Source of the DNA: Billgrantia kenyensis
GTDB lineage: Bacteria; Pseudomonadota; Gammaproteobacteria; Pseudomonadales; Halomonadaceae
Direction of reading: 5' to 3'
Length of the DNA stretch: 64,000 bases
NCBI RefSeq assembly: GCF_013697085.1
Contig: NZ_JACEFT010000018.1
Span: 26,797-90,796, forward strand
Both the position numbers and the translations under genes were made by a program. Below are positions 19,951-28,574 of the stretch, one piece after another. The notes under the pieces are model-generated. The model saw only the letters and a list, made by a program, of their open reading frames with translations. It had not been told where the DNA came from and did not search any database. The first letter of the stretch is position 1. Each line of letters begins with the position of its first letter.

Positions 19951-19972
19951 ACGCCGGGCTAGGGCCCGGCGT
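19951..19972 (-). terminator. Terminator of the second ompW gene
   Basis: ACGCCGGGC / GCCCGGCGT, nine perfect pairs around a four-base loop, 22 bases downstream of the ompW copy 2 stop on the minus strand, followed there by CTTGCTTT. Confidence 0.7.
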
Positions 19973-19994
19973 GTGAAGGAGAGGTGGCTACGCT

Positions 19995-20588
19995 TCAGAA
20001 GCGAAAGGTGACACCGCCGCCGATGGTCATCGGATCGACCTTGGCGGTACCGATGCGCTCTCCATCGACTGAAATGCGGGAATCCACATCGGCATAGTTG
20101 GCAAAGCCGTTGAGCATGAAGTTGTCGGTCACGGCCAGGTCGACCCCCACCTGGCCAACGGCGCCATAGGAGCGGCGTGCATCGACACCCTCTGGCTCCC
20201 CCGAGAAGCGGGTGTAGTTGAGGCCGGCGCCCACATAGGGCTGCACCCGGGAGTCGAAGCCGCCCAGCGGATAGTAGTTGGCCATCAGGTTCACCGGCAT
20301 GCGGTCTAGGGTATTGGATTCCCCACCGGCGCTGAAGGTGTGCTCGATCTTCTCCGAGCTGTTCAGTTCGATGCCGAACTGGTCGGTGAACAGGTAGCCG
20401 GCACCAAAGGTAAAGCCGGTCTCACCGCTGCTGACACTGTCGAGCACACCGTTATCGGAGCGTGTATCTGTCTGGGCGAAGCCGCCGCGCACGAAGGTGT
20501 CGCCGGCGCTGTAGGCGAGCACCGCCTGGCTGGCAAAGAGCGGGGTGGCCGCAAGGGCCATCACGGGAATGAGACGAGTCGGTTTCAT
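19995..20588 (-). CDS. ompW: OmpW family outer-membrane protein (copy 2)
   Basis: A 197-residue OmpW paralog of the next gene. Signal MKPTRLIPVMALAATPLFAS...VLA is followed by YSAGDTFVRGGFAQTDTRSD. The conserved strand segment MANYYPLGGFDSRVQPYVGAG aligns with copy 1, and the chain ends VTFRF for barrel insertion. The two copies have diverged strongly outside these segments, so the duplication is old and they may have different ligands or regulation. A terminator hairpin separates them. An AGGAGG site is upstream of 20588. Confidence 0.92.
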   Translation of the reverse strand: MKPTRLIPVMALAATPLFASQAVLAYSAGDTFVRGGFAQTDTRSDNGVLDSVSSGETGFTFGAGYLFTDQFGIELNSSEKIEHTFSAGGESNTLDRMPVNLMANYYPLGGFDSRVQPYVGAGLNYTRFSGEPEGVDARRSYGAVGQVGVDLAVTDNFMLNGFANYADVDSRISVDGERIGTAKVDPMTIGGGVTFRF

Positions 20589-20854
20589 CACAGCGTCCTC
20601 CTGATTTTCTTGAGCCATGGATCCGGCAGCGTTGGACTCTTGAAACTATAAGAACAGTGTTTCTAAAAGTCTTGTTTAATTTTGTTATCGCATTGATAGC
20701 TTGGATTGAGAGACTTAATCCCATGGTTGTCTAATTTCAAAGAAACGAATCTGGTAACGCCAGGTGAGTAATTGTACAAGTAATGATGCGGCGCAGCATG
20801 GCGCATCTACTCAGATGCAGCTAAGCCTTGTGTAGGAAAAGCGGGAGGCAGGCG

Positions 20855-21151
20855 ATGCGAACAGAAGCTCAGGCGGGGGCGATCTGGCTCACCATGGGGG
20901 CAATGTTACTGGCCGCGGCGCTGGCGCTGTGGCTGCTGGTTCGCCCCGAGCTCATCAGCGGCATGTCCATGGCCCTGCGGCTCCCCGTCATCGCACTGGG
21001 CGTCTGGGCGCTGGGTGCCGCCTTCATGCGCCCGCTGGGGCTGGAGTTTCGGCGCCACTGGCTGTGTCAAGCCACTCAGCCGGCGGCCAGCCTGGTGGCG
21101 TTGGCGATCTTTACGGCGATCGTCCTCCTGCGGGCGCTATGGCTGACATGA
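20855..21151 (+). CDS. Small inner-membrane protein of unknown function
   Basis: A 98-residue protein with three hydrophobic segments (about residues 7-28, 34-52 and 72-95) and a polar loop. GGGAGG lies 7 bases before the ATG at 20855. I do not recognise a family. It is divergent from ompW copy 2 and convergent with putP, with a bidirectional terminator between, so it is a single-gene unit. The 266-base gap on its left carries no other gene; it is A+T-rich at 20640-20760. Confidence 0.6.
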   Translation: MRTEAQAGAIWLTMGAMLLAAALALWLLVRPELISGMSMALRLPVIALGVWALGAAFMRPLGLEFRRHWLCQATQPAASLVALAIFTAIVLLRALWLT

Positions 21152-21176
21152 GAGTTGAAAGTGATGCGAGGTGTGA

Positions 21177-21206
21177 CGAGAAAGCCGCCCGTAGGCGGCT
21201 TTCTCG
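21177..21206. terminator. Bidirectional terminator
   Basis: CGAGAAAGCCGCC / GGCGGCTTTCTCG, 13 perfect pairs with a CGTA loop. A-rich and T-rich flanks within the stem serve both directions; it separates the small membrane gene from putP. Confidence 0.75.
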
Positions 21207-21240
21207 CGTTGAGGGGCGCCAGGATGCTGGCGCCTTCCGG

Positions 21241-22719
21241 TCATGCCTCATCGAAGGTATCGAAGTCGGCGGTGACGCGCAGGTCCGGCTCTTCGGTGGC
21301 AAGACTTGCCACCACGATGGCGATGTAGGCCAGAATCACGCCCGGCACGATCTCGTAGAGGTCGAAGAGGCCGCCCGAGATCTCGGCCCATACCACCACG
21401 GTCACGCCGCCGGTGACGATGCCGGCCAGCGCTCCCCACTTGTTCATGCGGCGCCAGTAGAGCGACATGATCAGCGCCGGGCCAAATGCGGCACCGAAAC
21501 CCGCCCAGGCGTAGGCGACCAGGTCGAGCACCGTGGCATCGGGGTTGAGCGCCAGCAGGTAGGCAATGATGGCGATGCCGATCACGGCGAAGCGGCCGAC
21601 CCAGACCAGCTCGGTCTGGCTGGCATCCTTGCGGAAGATCGCCTTGTAGAAGTCGTCGGTCAGCGCCGAGGAGGAGACCAGCAGCTGCGAGTCGGCGGTG
21701 GACATGATCGCAGCCAGGATGGCGGCGAGCAGGATGCCGGCGATCACCGGGTGGAAGATCAGATTGACCATCACCATGAACACGGTTTCGCCATCGGCCA
21801 GGTCGCGCTGAACGAAGCCGACGCCGAGCAGGCCCACGGCCACCGAGCTGATCAGGGCGATGGCGGTCCAGGTCACGGCGATGCGGCGGGCCGCGGGAAT
21901 GTCACGGTCGCTGCGGATGGCCGCGAAGCGTGCCAGGATGTGCGGCTGGCCGAAATAGCCCAGGCCCCAGGCCAGCGAGCTGACGATGCCGATGAGGGTC
22001 AGCGCTTCACCGGTGGAGGCGTCGCGGAACCAGGCCAGCATGTATTCGCTTTCCGCCGCGAGAGCGGCGCCGGCACCGGCTGTGCCGCCCAGGTCGCCGA
22101 AGGCGATGATCGGCACGATGGCGAGTGCGGCGGCCATCATCAGGCCCTGGATCAGGTCGGTCCAGGAAACCGCCAGGAACCCGCCGAAGAAGGTGTAGGA
22201 GATCACCGCGATGGTGCCGATGGTGACGGCAAGGGTGTAGTCATAGCCGAACACCGTCTCGAACAGGCGCCCGCCGGCGACCAGGCCCGAGCTGGTGTAG
22301 AAGAGGAAGAACATCAGGATGAAGATCGCCGAGATCACACGCAGCAGCTGCGTCTTGTCGTTGAAGCGGTTGGCGAAATACTCCGGCAGGGTGAGGGCGT
22401 CGCTGACCTTGAAGCTGTAGAGTCGCAGGCGGCGTGCCACGACCAGCCAGTTGAGCCAGGTTCCGATCAGCAGGCCCACGGCGATCCAGCTGGCCGAAAT
22501 GCCGCTGACGTAGGCAGCGCCCGGCAGGCCCAGCAGCAGCCAGCCCGACATGTCGGATGCCCCGGCGGAGATCGCCGAGGTCCAGGGGCCGAGCGAGCGG
22601 CCACCCAGGATGTAATCCGACAGGTTGGTGGTGCGTTGGTAGGCAACGATGCCGATACCCAGCATCAGCAAGAGGTACACCACGAAGGTGAAACCGATAG
22701 CCATGTTGTTCTCAACCAT
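21241..22719 (-). CDS. putP: Sodium/proline symporter PutP
   Basis: A 492-residue SSS-family transporter with about 13 membrane helices. PutP landmarks are ILGGRSLGPWTSAISAGASD (about 37-56; Ser/Asp of the sodium-proline site), GWLLLGLPGAAYVSG and the later STADSQLLVSSSALTDDF. It imports proline with Na+ for use as nutrient or osmolyte. Start 22719 has AAGGAAA upstream. It follows putA by 42 bases on the same strand, so they form one operon. Confidence 0.94.
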   Translation of the reverse strand: MVENNMAIGFTFVVYLLLMLGIGIVAYQRTTNLSDYILGGRSLGPWTSAISAGASDMSGWLLLGLPGAAYVSGISASWIAVGLLIGTWLNWLVVARRLRLYSFKVSDALTLPEYFANRFNDKTQLLRVISAIFILMFFLFYTSSGLVAGGRLFETVFGYDYTLAVTIGTIAVISYTFFGGFLAVSWTDLIQGLMMAAALAIVPIIAFGDLGGTAGAGAALAAESEYMLAWFRDASTGEALTLIGIVSSLAWGLGYFGQPHILARFAAIRSDRDIPAARRIAVTWTAIALISSVAVGLLGVGFVQRDLADGETVFMVMVNLIFHPVIAGILLAAILAAIMSTADSQLLVSSSALTDDFYKAIFRKDASQTELVWVGRFAVIGIAIIAYLLALNPDATVLDLVAYAWAGFGAAFGPALIMSLYWRRMNKWGALAGIVTGGVTVVVWAEISGGLFDLYEIVPGVILAYIAIVVASLATEEPDLRVTADFDTFDEA

Positions 22720-22761
22720 TGGGGTTTCCTTCAATGTTGTTGTGGTCAATGACGAGCGTGA

Positions 22762-25700
22762 TCACTCGTCTCCCAGCGCAAGCAGTGATGCGTTGCCGCC
22801 CAGCGCGGCGGTATTGACGGTGACGGTCTTCTCTGTGGCGAAACGCAGCAGGTAGTGCGGCCCGCCCGCCTTGGGCCCCGTTCCGGAAAGCCCTTGTCCA
22901 CCGAAGGGTTGGACACCGACGACGGCGCCGATGATATTCCGGTTGATGTACACATTGCCAACACGAATTTTCTGCGCGACGAGCTGGGCAAAGGATTCAT
23001 TCCGGCTGTGTACGCCGAACGTCAGTCCATAGCCTCTGGCATTGATCGATTCGAGCACCTGCTCGATCTCGCTCGACTTGTAGCTCACCACATGCAGTAC
23101 CGGGCCGAACTGCTCCCGATCCAGGGCGTCGATGGCATCGATGCGGAAGGCCACCGGCGGCACGAAGGTGCCATGTGCAGTGTGAGCCGGATCGAGGCGC
23201 GTCTCGGCCAGCAGGCGCCCCTCGCCCTTGAGTTTCTCGATGTGGGCCTGCAGCCCCTTGCGGGCATCCTCGTCGATCACCGGGCCCACGTCGGTACCCA
23301 GGTCGCGGGGATCTCCCACGTGCAGCTCGTCCATGGCGCCGCGCAGGATCTCGATGACGCGGTCGGCTACGTCCTCCTGCAGGTAGAGCACGCGCAGGGC
23401 GCTGCAGCGCTGGCCGGCACTCTGGAAGGCCGACTGGATCACGTCCGCCACCACCTGCTCGGGCAGGGCGGTGGAGTCGACGATCAGCGCATTCATGCCC
23501 CCGGTTTCGGCGACCAGCGCCGGTAGCGGAGCGTTCTCACGGGCGGCCAGGGCGCGGTTGATGATTTGCGCGGTGTCGGTGCCGCCGGTAAAGGCGACCC
23601 CGGTAATGCGCGGGTCGGAGGTGAGCACGCTGCCCACGGTGGGGCCGTCGCCGGGCAGCAGCTGGACCACGTCACGTGGCATGCCGGCTTCATACAGCAG
23701 TTCCACCACCCGGTGGGCGACGACGGAAGTCTGCTCGGCGGGCTTGGCCAGGACGCTGTTGCCGGCCACTGCGGCAGCCACCATCTGGCCGCAAAAGATC
23801 GCCACCGGGAAGTTCCACGGGCTGATGGCGGCGAAGACCCCCTTGCCGGAGAGCATCAGGCGATTCGATTCGCCGGTGGGACCAGGGAGTTCGATGGCCT
23901 CGCCGAACTGCTCTTCGGCACGCATGGCATAGTAGCGGCAGAAATCTACCGCTTCGCGGATCTCGTCCACGCCGTCGGTGAGCAGCTTGCCGCCTTCGCG
24001 GGAGCACAGCGCCATCAGCTCGGCCAGGTTCTCCTCCATCAGGTCGCCCAGGCGGCGAATGATGGCGGCCCGCTCGGCCACGGGAGTGGCCTCCCAGCGC
24101 GGGAAGGCGGCCCAGGCGGCATCCACCGCGCGGGCGGCCTGGTCGCGGCTGGTCCACTGCACGCTGCCGACGCGCTGACTGCGGTCATACGGACTGAAGA
24201 CCTCGTGCACGTTGGCCGGATCGCGAGGCACCTCGAAAGCCAGCAGCGGGCCGACCTCGTAGCTGCGCTCCATGAACCCCGACATGGCCTTCATCAGTGG
24301 ATCGTAATGGCTGCGAACGTTGAGGTTTACGCCCTTTGAGTTGGGACGGTTCGGGCCGTAAATGTCCTTGGGCAGCGGGATGCGCGGATTGGCATAGGTC
24401 TTGTACTGCCCCAGTGTCTCGACCGGATGGATGCAGAGCGATTCCACCGGCACCTTGGGATCGACCAGCTGGTGCACGAACGAGGAGTTGGCGCCATTCT
24501 CGAGCAGGCGACGCACGAGATAGGGCAGCAGATCCTTGTGTGCCCCTACCGGTGCGTAGATACGGCAGTAGGTGCCCTTGGGGGCGCGCTTGAGCGCCGC
24601 ATCGTAAAGCGCTTCGCCCATGCCGTGCAGGCGCTGAAATTCGAACGGGCGCGTTGTCTCGTTGCCCATCTCGAGAATAGTGCTGATAGTGTGGGCGTTG
24701 TGCGTCGCGAACTGAGGGAAGATGCGCCCGCGAGTCTGGTCGGAGAGCAGGAAGCGCGCGCAGACCAGGTAGGCAACGTCGGTACACGCCTTGCGGGTAT
24801 AGACCGGATACCCCTCGACGCCAAGCTGTTGTGACTCCTTGATCTCGCTGTCCCAGTAGGCACCCTTGACCAGGCGTACGGGGATCTCGTCACCCTGACG
24901 GTCGGCCAGTCGGTTGAGGTAGTGCAGCACCGGCAGTGCGCGCTTGGAGTAGGCCTGCACCACCAGGCCGAAGTGACCCCAACCCTTGCAGGCTTCGCTC
25001 TCGAAGACGGCACGGAAGACTTCCAGCGAGAGCTCCAGCCGGTCGACCTCTTCGGCATCGATGGTCAGGGCAACATCACGCTTGCGAGCCAGCACGACCA
25101 GCTCTCGCACACTGGCCACCAGCTCGCGCAGTATCTGTTCACGGCGGCCGAACTCGTAGCGGGGGTGCAGTGCCGAGAGCTTGATCGACACCGAAGGCGC
25201 CGGGGTGCGCTCGGAGAGCTTGGTGCCGGTCAAGCCGACTCGCTCGATGGCACGAGCGTAGTCGTCGAAGTAGCGCTTGGCATCGTCACGGGTACGTGCT
25301 GCCTCGCCGAGCATGTCATAAGAGTAGGTGTAGCCCTTGTCGAACAGCGGGCGGGAGCGCTTCAGTGCTTCGTCGATGTCACGGCCGAGCACGAACTGCT
25401 TGCCCATGATCTTCATCGCCTCGTACATGGCACGGCGGATCACCGGCTCGCCCATGCGGTTGACCATACGGTTGATGAAGCCGGAGGGCTTGCCTTCGCG
25501 AGGCTTGTCCATCGTCACCACACGGCCGGTCATCAGCAGGCCCCAGGTCGAGGCATTGACCAGCCAGGAGTCGCTCTGGCCCATGTGGGCCTTCCAGTCG
25601 GCAGGGCCGAGCTTGTCTTCGATCAGGGCATCGGCCGTGGCGCTGTCGGGGATGCGCAGCATGGCCTCGGCCAGACACATCAGCATCAGGCCTTCGTGGG

Positions 25701-25953
25701 TATCGAGGCTGTATTGCTGCAGCAGTTCGTCGATCGTATCGACGGCCGTGTCCATTTCACGGACTTCGCGGACGAGTTCGGCAGTCTTGCCTGCGATACG
25801 CCGGAAATCTTCCGGGTTGGCGCTGAGAACATCGACCAGTTCCTTGACGAAGACTTCCTCGTCAACCACATAGTGATCGCTGATACGTGCAAAAAGGCTA
25901 TCGAGTTCTTGCTGCCATGAGGCAGCATCCAGCATGGAATTGGCGTTGAGCAT
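22762..25953 (-). CDS. putA: Bifunctional proline dehydrogenase / P5C dehydrogenase PutA
   Basis: A 1063-residue enzyme converting proline to glutamate. The FAD-binding proline dehydrogenase barrel spans about 180-500, including RLVKGAYWDSEIK and the LVRRLLENGANSSFVHQL segment. The aldehyde dehydrogenase half spans about 540-1040, with the general base in AETGGMNALIVD and the catalytic Cys in SAGQRCSALRVLY. The N-terminus starts in the arm domain; the ribbon-helix-helix DNA-binding part of long PutA is absent, so this protein cannot repress its own operon. An AraC regulator upstream may do that job. Start 25953 follows GGGGGACACCA. Confidence 0.95.
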   Translation of the reverse strand: MLNANSMLDAASWQQELDSLFARISDHYVVDEEVFVKELVDVLSANPEDFRRIAGKTAELVREVREMDTAVDTIDELLQQYSLDTHEGLMLMCLAEAMLRIPDSATADALIEDKLGPADWKAHMGQSDSWLVNASTWGLLMTGRVVTMDKPREGKPSGFINRMVNRMGEPVIRRAMYEAMKIMGKQFVLGRDIDEALKRSRPLFDKGYTYSYDMLGEAARTRDDAKRYFDDYARAIERVGLTGTKLSERTPAPSVSIKLSALHPRYEFGRREQILRELVASVRELVVLARKRDVALTIDAEEVDRLELSLEVFRAVFESEACKGWGHFGLVVQAYSKRALPVLHYLNRLADRQGDEIPVRLVKGAYWDSEIKESQQLGVEGYPVYTRKACTDVAYLVCARFLLSDQTRGRIFPQFATHNAHTISTILEMGNETTRPFEFQRLHGMGEALYDAALKRAPKGTYCRIYAPVGAHKDLLPYLVRRLLENGANSSFVHQLVDPKVPVESLCIHPVETLGQYKTYANPRIPLPKDIYGPNRPNSKGVNLNVRSHYDPLMKAMSGFMERSYEVGPLLAFEVPRDPANVHEVFSPYDRSQRVGSVQWTSRDQAARAVDAAWAAFPRWEATPVAERAAIIRRLGDLMEENLAELMALCSREGGKLLTDGVDEIREAVDFCRYYAMRAEEQFGEAIELPGPTGESNRLMLSGKGVFAAISPWNFPVAIFCGQMVAAAVAGNSVLAKPAEQTSVVAHRVVELLYEAGMPRDVVQLLPGDGPTVGSVLTSDPRITGVAFTGGTDTAQIINRALAARENAPLPALVAETGGMNALIVDSTALPEQVVADVIQSAFQSAGQRCSALRVLYLQEDVADRVIEILRGAMDELHVGDPRDLGTDVGPVIDEDARKGLQAHIEKLKGEGRLLAETRLDPAHTAHGTFVPPVAFRIDAIDALDREQFGPVLHVVSYKSSEIEQVLESINARGYGLTFGVHSRNESFAQLVAQKIRVGNVYINRNIIGAVVGVQPFGGQGLSGTGPKAGGPHYLLRFATEKTVTVNTAALGGNASLLALGDE

Positions 25954-26067
25954 TGGTGTCCCCCGAACTGCCACCGTCATAAACGGCAAAACGTTATGCA
26001 CAGGGCGATCCGCCCGAGCATGGGTATGTTTCATTGACTGTAGGGAGGGACTGGCAAGGCTGCTTGT

Positions 26068-26085
26068 GAAAAATTCGGAAAAATT
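26068..26085 (-). promoter_or_regulatory. Direct repeats upstream of putA (AraC operator candidate)
   Basis: GAAAAATT occurs at 26068-26075 and again at 26078-26085, exactly 10 bases apart (one helical turn), with a weaker GAAAAACC at 26111. It lies in the 177-base gap between the AraC gene and putA; AraC proteins bind such direct repeats. Inference only. Confidence 0.4.
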
Positions 26086-26130
26086 TACGTAAAACGCGGC
26101 AGAATGCAGGGAAAAACCTGATAGTTAGAC

Positions 26131-26940
26131 TTAAGTCGCATGATCTAGCCGGTTCAGGCTGGCAGGGGGGCGATCCGGCAGGCTGCGTCTAAATTGGCTG
26201 GGAGGGCAGCCATAGGCGCTGCGAAATGCGTGGGACAGAGCGCTCTGATGAGCAAACCCGGTGTTCAACGCGATTTGCGAGAGTGGCATGCGTCCCTCCT
26301 CGAGCAGTCGACAGGCTGCTTCAAGACGGCGCCGGCGCACGTACTGCCAAGGAGAAAGCCCGGTCTGCTCACGGAAACGGCTGCGGAAATGGGCTTCGCT
26401 GAGGCAAGCCTGGGCGGCCAGATCGGCCACCGCGATGGGGTTGGCCAGGTGCCGGTCGATGAAGTGGTCGAGCTTGGCCAGGTCCAGCTGCCGAACTCTC
26501 GGCTGGGGAGGCGTGCCACCGAGCCTTGCATGCAGGCAGCCGAGAAAGGTCGCAGCCAGCCGGTCGCTCTGGGCAGCGCTCATATCCTCCGGGCAACCGC
26601 TCTGTTCCAGCAGCAGGAAATCGAGGTAGTGCTTGAGCGGCTGGTCGAGGGCGAAGAAACGCGGGGCATCGAAGAGGCGTGAAAGCTCGTGGTGGTAGCC
26701 GGTGAGCGAGGGGGCATCGGCAGGGAGGTCGAGGATGAGCTGGCGATTCTCCCCCTGTCCGACATAGTAATGCACATGGTTGGCTGGCACGATGCAGCCG
26801 GAGAAAGCCGATATGGCGCCTCCCAGGCCCTCGATTTCGAACTCCGCCCGGCCCTGCAGACCGATGACGATCTGGTGGAAGTCGTGAGCGTGATGCTGGG
26901 TTGCGGTATCGAGAGGGATCTGGCGAATGATGCTGGACAT
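26131..26940 (-). CDS. AraC family regulator, likely of putAP
   Basis: A 269-residue regulator. The N-terminal cupin (HHAHDFHQIVIGLQGRAEFE, residues 16-35) senses a small molecule, and the two helix-turn-helix units lie in the last 100 residues (ADLAAQACLSEAHFRSRFRE, then ALNTGFAHQSALSHAFRSAY). It is immediately upstream of putA on the same strand. In Pseudomonas the AraC protein PruR activates putAP in response to proline, so the same role is inferred. It could be co-transcribed with the operon. Confidence 0.85.
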   Translation of the reverse strand: MSSIIRQIPLDTATQHHAHDFHQIVIGLQGRAEFEIEGLGGAISAFSGCIVPANHVHYYVGQGENRQLILDLPADAPSLTGYHHELSRLFDAPRFFALDQPLKHYLDFLLLEQSGCPEDMSAAQSDRLAATFLGCLHARLGGTPPQPRVRQLDLAKLDHFIDRHLANPIAVADLAAQACLSEAHFRSRFREQTGLSPWQYVRRRRLEAACRLLEEGRMPLSQIALNTGFAHQSALSHAFRSAYGCPPSQFRRSLPDRPPASLNRLDHAT

Positions 26941-26992
26941 GAAGACCTCCGCCCTTGGCTATCATGTACAGCATACCACACCCTGCTCGACC

Positions 26993-27367
26993 CTACGTCT
27001 CGTCGCGCCGCTTCTCGCGCAGCCGCTGGTGAGAAGCGAGGTGGTTGCGCAGGGCGGCCAACTCCTCGCGACCGGTCTTGTCGAGCAGGGACTTGCCCTG
27101 GGCCACCTGCCAGGGCCGGCCATGCTCCTGCATCAGGTGCTGGGCACGGCGTCTTATACCGTCGAGGTAGTCATCGTGGCGAATCGGGTAGTTGATCACG
27201 ACGTTCCACTCGGTCTCTCCCACCTGGTTGTCGAGCGCCTTGTCGAACAGCTCCAGCAGCTGTTCTGGCTCGGTGCGATAGCGCGGAGTGCGCGAAAACA
27301 GCAGGATCAATACCATGCCGCCAATGATGAGCAGGCAAACGGCGAAGATGAGCAGGAAGAGTGCCAT
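26993..27367 (-). CDS. Hypothetical protein with one membrane segment
   Basis: A 124-residue protein with an N-terminal hydrophobic helix (ALFLLIFAVCLLIIGGMVLILLF, split over residues 2-24) and a charged cytosolic or periplasmic tail with NYPIRHDDYLDGIRRRAQHLM. I do not recognise a family. Start at 27367 is chosen because it begins the membrane helix; a further-upstream ATG at 27424 adds a basic lead and lies too close to the tRNA. It sits between the AraC gene and tRNA-Gly on the same strand and could be transcribed with the tRNA. Confidence 0.6.
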   Translation of the reverse strand: MALFLLIFAVCLLIIGGMVLILLFSRTPRYRTEPEQLLELFDKALDNQVGETEWNVVINYPIRHDDYLDGIRRRAQHLMQEHGRPWQVAQGKSLLDKTGREELAALRNHLASHQRLREKRRDET

Positions 27368-27435
27368 GGTGAAGCCGCGCTGGGGGCAGGTGCGCAGGCC
27401 GAAGCGGAGCTTGCTCAAGCGCACACTGCGAGTTC

Positions 27436-27509
27436 TGGAGCGGGTGAAGGGAATCGAACCCTCGTCTTAAGCTTGGGAAGCTTCTGCTCTACCATTGAGC
27501 TACACCCGC
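27436..27509 (-). tRNA. tRNA-Gly(CCC)
   Basis: 74 bases forming a full cloverleaf: acceptor GCGGGTG / CACCCGC, T-arm with GGTTCGATTCC, anticodon loop TTCCCAA giving anticodon CCC, and an encoded 3' CCA. It reads GGG codons. Confidence 0.97.
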
Positions 27510-27520
27510 GAGGCGTTTCG

Positions 27521-27550
27521 ATAGTAAAACCAAGGGCTTGGGTATTGCAA
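27521..27550 (-). promoter_or_regulatory. Promoter of tRNA-Gly
   Basis: Reading the minus strand: TTGCAA, an 18-base spacer and TACTAT, ending 11 bases before the mature tRNA 5' end. Confidence 0.6.
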
Positions 27551-27802
27551 GCTGTCCCATGGCTTTGCCGCTCCTGATTGTCTAGCCTGTTGTTTTATCA
27601 AGGCTTCATCCTGTACCACTTTGGTCGCCAGGTACCTGAGCCGGGGTCTTCCGGATGGAGGGTTTGCGGTCAGGTCACCGTCCGGGCAAAAAATTATCGA
27701 ACAGTGGCGAACTTTTTTGCTTGCTGCTGTCATATTTGATACAGGCAACAGCGCGATGGCAGTCGCTAACACTGTTGCTCTGGCTCGCAGTTTCGATCTT
27801 TC
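27551..27802 (+). other. Intergenic region that may encode a small RNA
   Basis: No protein gene can be supported here: open frames are short and unlike any protein I know. Yet a very strong terminator on the plus strand follows at 27803-27831 with no plus-strand gene before it; the tRNA gene on the left is on the other strand. A transcript ending there would have to begin within this stretch. A weak promoter-like sequence (TTGCTT at 27717, GATACA at 27738) is the best candidate. Confidence 0.35.
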
Positions 27803-27831
27803 CGCCCATGACCCTGTCATGGGCGTTTTTT
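27803..27831 (+). terminator. Strong orphan terminator
   Basis: CGCCCATGAC / GTCATGGGCG, ten perfect pairs with a three-base loop, followed directly by six T. It faces the plus strand, where no upstream gene is seen. Confidence 0.8.
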
Positions 27832-27833
27832 AT

Positions 27834-27850
27834 GTGCGCCAGGCATGGCG
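27834..27850 (+). repeat. 17-base repeat copy A, after a terminator
   Basis: GTGCGCCAGGCATGGCG, with GCGCCA-GGCA-TGGCG(T) nearly palindromic. The same 17 bases occur at 63927-63943, in both cases 3-5 bases after a T-run terminator. It is probably a REP-like intergenic element. Confidence 0.5.
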
Positions 27851-27868
27851 TGCACGAGGGAAAGGCAG

Positions 27869-27903
27869 CCACCCTGCTGCCGGGCTGGCCGGCAGCAGGG
27901 TGG
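27869..27903 (-). terminator. Terminator of the CBS-domain gene
   Basis: CCACCCTGCTGCCGG / CCGGCAGCAGGGTGG, 15 perfect pairs with a five-base loop, 38 bases after the CBS gene stop on the minus strand; weak T content follows. Confidence 0.6.
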
Positions 27904-27941
27904 GAAGGTGGGTGGTCGGCGAGGTGGGAGGGTAGGAAAGG

Positions 27942-28349
27942 TCAGCTATGTCGCATGCGCAGGATGGCTGTGAGCACATCGCGCCGGGTCACGATGCCGC
28001 AAAGACGGCCCTGCTCCGTCACCGGAAAGACCTTGGGCTTCAGGCCGAGCATTTCCTGGGCCAGGTCGGCGATGCTCTTGGTGGGCGACACGGAAAGGAC
28101 TTCGTTTCGCATCAACTCCTTGACCAAGGGAGCCTCATCGTTGAGATAGGCGCTTTGCAGCAGCTTGCCCAGCACATCCTGCTCCGAGATGAAGCCGATG
28201 AGATGATCGTGTTCGTCGACCACCGGCACGCCGGGCAGGCGGTGCAGGGCCAACCCTTCAGCGAGTGTGGTGATCGAGGTGTTGGCTGTGACGCGATAGC
28301 AATCCCGGGACATGATCTCACGAACGATGGTGGGTGCCCTGTTCTGCAT
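27942..28349 (-). CDS. CBS-domain protein
   Basis: A 135-residue protein made of two CBS motifs in tandem: MSRDCYRVTANTSITTLAEG with LPGVPVVDEHDHLIGFISEQD in the first, and LMRNEVLSVSPTKSIADLAQ with VFPVTEQGRLCGIVTRRDVL in the second. A pair forms a Bateman module that binds adenosine nucleotides. There is no attached catalytic domain, so it is a stand-alone sensor of unknown partner. AAGGAG lies 8 bases before the ATG at 28349, which removes an unlikely 46-residue lead. Confidence 0.88.
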   Translation of the reverse strand: MQNRAPTIVREIMSRDCYRVTANTSITTLAEGLALHRLPGVPVVDEHDHLIGFISEQDVLGKLLQSAYLNDEAPLVKELMRNEVLSVSPTKSIADLAQEMLGLKPKVFPVTEQGRLCGIVTRRDVLTAILRMRHS

Positions 28350-28574
28350 GGCGCATCTCCTTCTTGAGCGCGGGGATACTCCCAGCATAGCCAAGACGCT
28401 GCGCGCCGGATGAGTCTCTTCAACACTTGGCCAACGTTGCGCTTTCCTGGCGGTCGCCTGTCGTGTGCCGGAACACCGCGGGCTCAAAGTGGATCGAAGA
28501 GGAGTAAGCAGGCAGATATCGACTGGCAGGCTGGGGCGGTAAATCCAGCGTCGCGATCAGCGAAGGAGGAGCAG

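Noticed and set aside
20929..22752. Long plus-strand open frame over putP
   Set aside because: Antisense to a clear transporter gene; translation is a Gly/Asp/His/Gln-rich shadow without protein-like features.
27621..27935. Open frame of 104 codons crossing the orphan terminator
   Set aside because: It runs through the strong hairpin and T tract and has no ribosome site or homology-like features.
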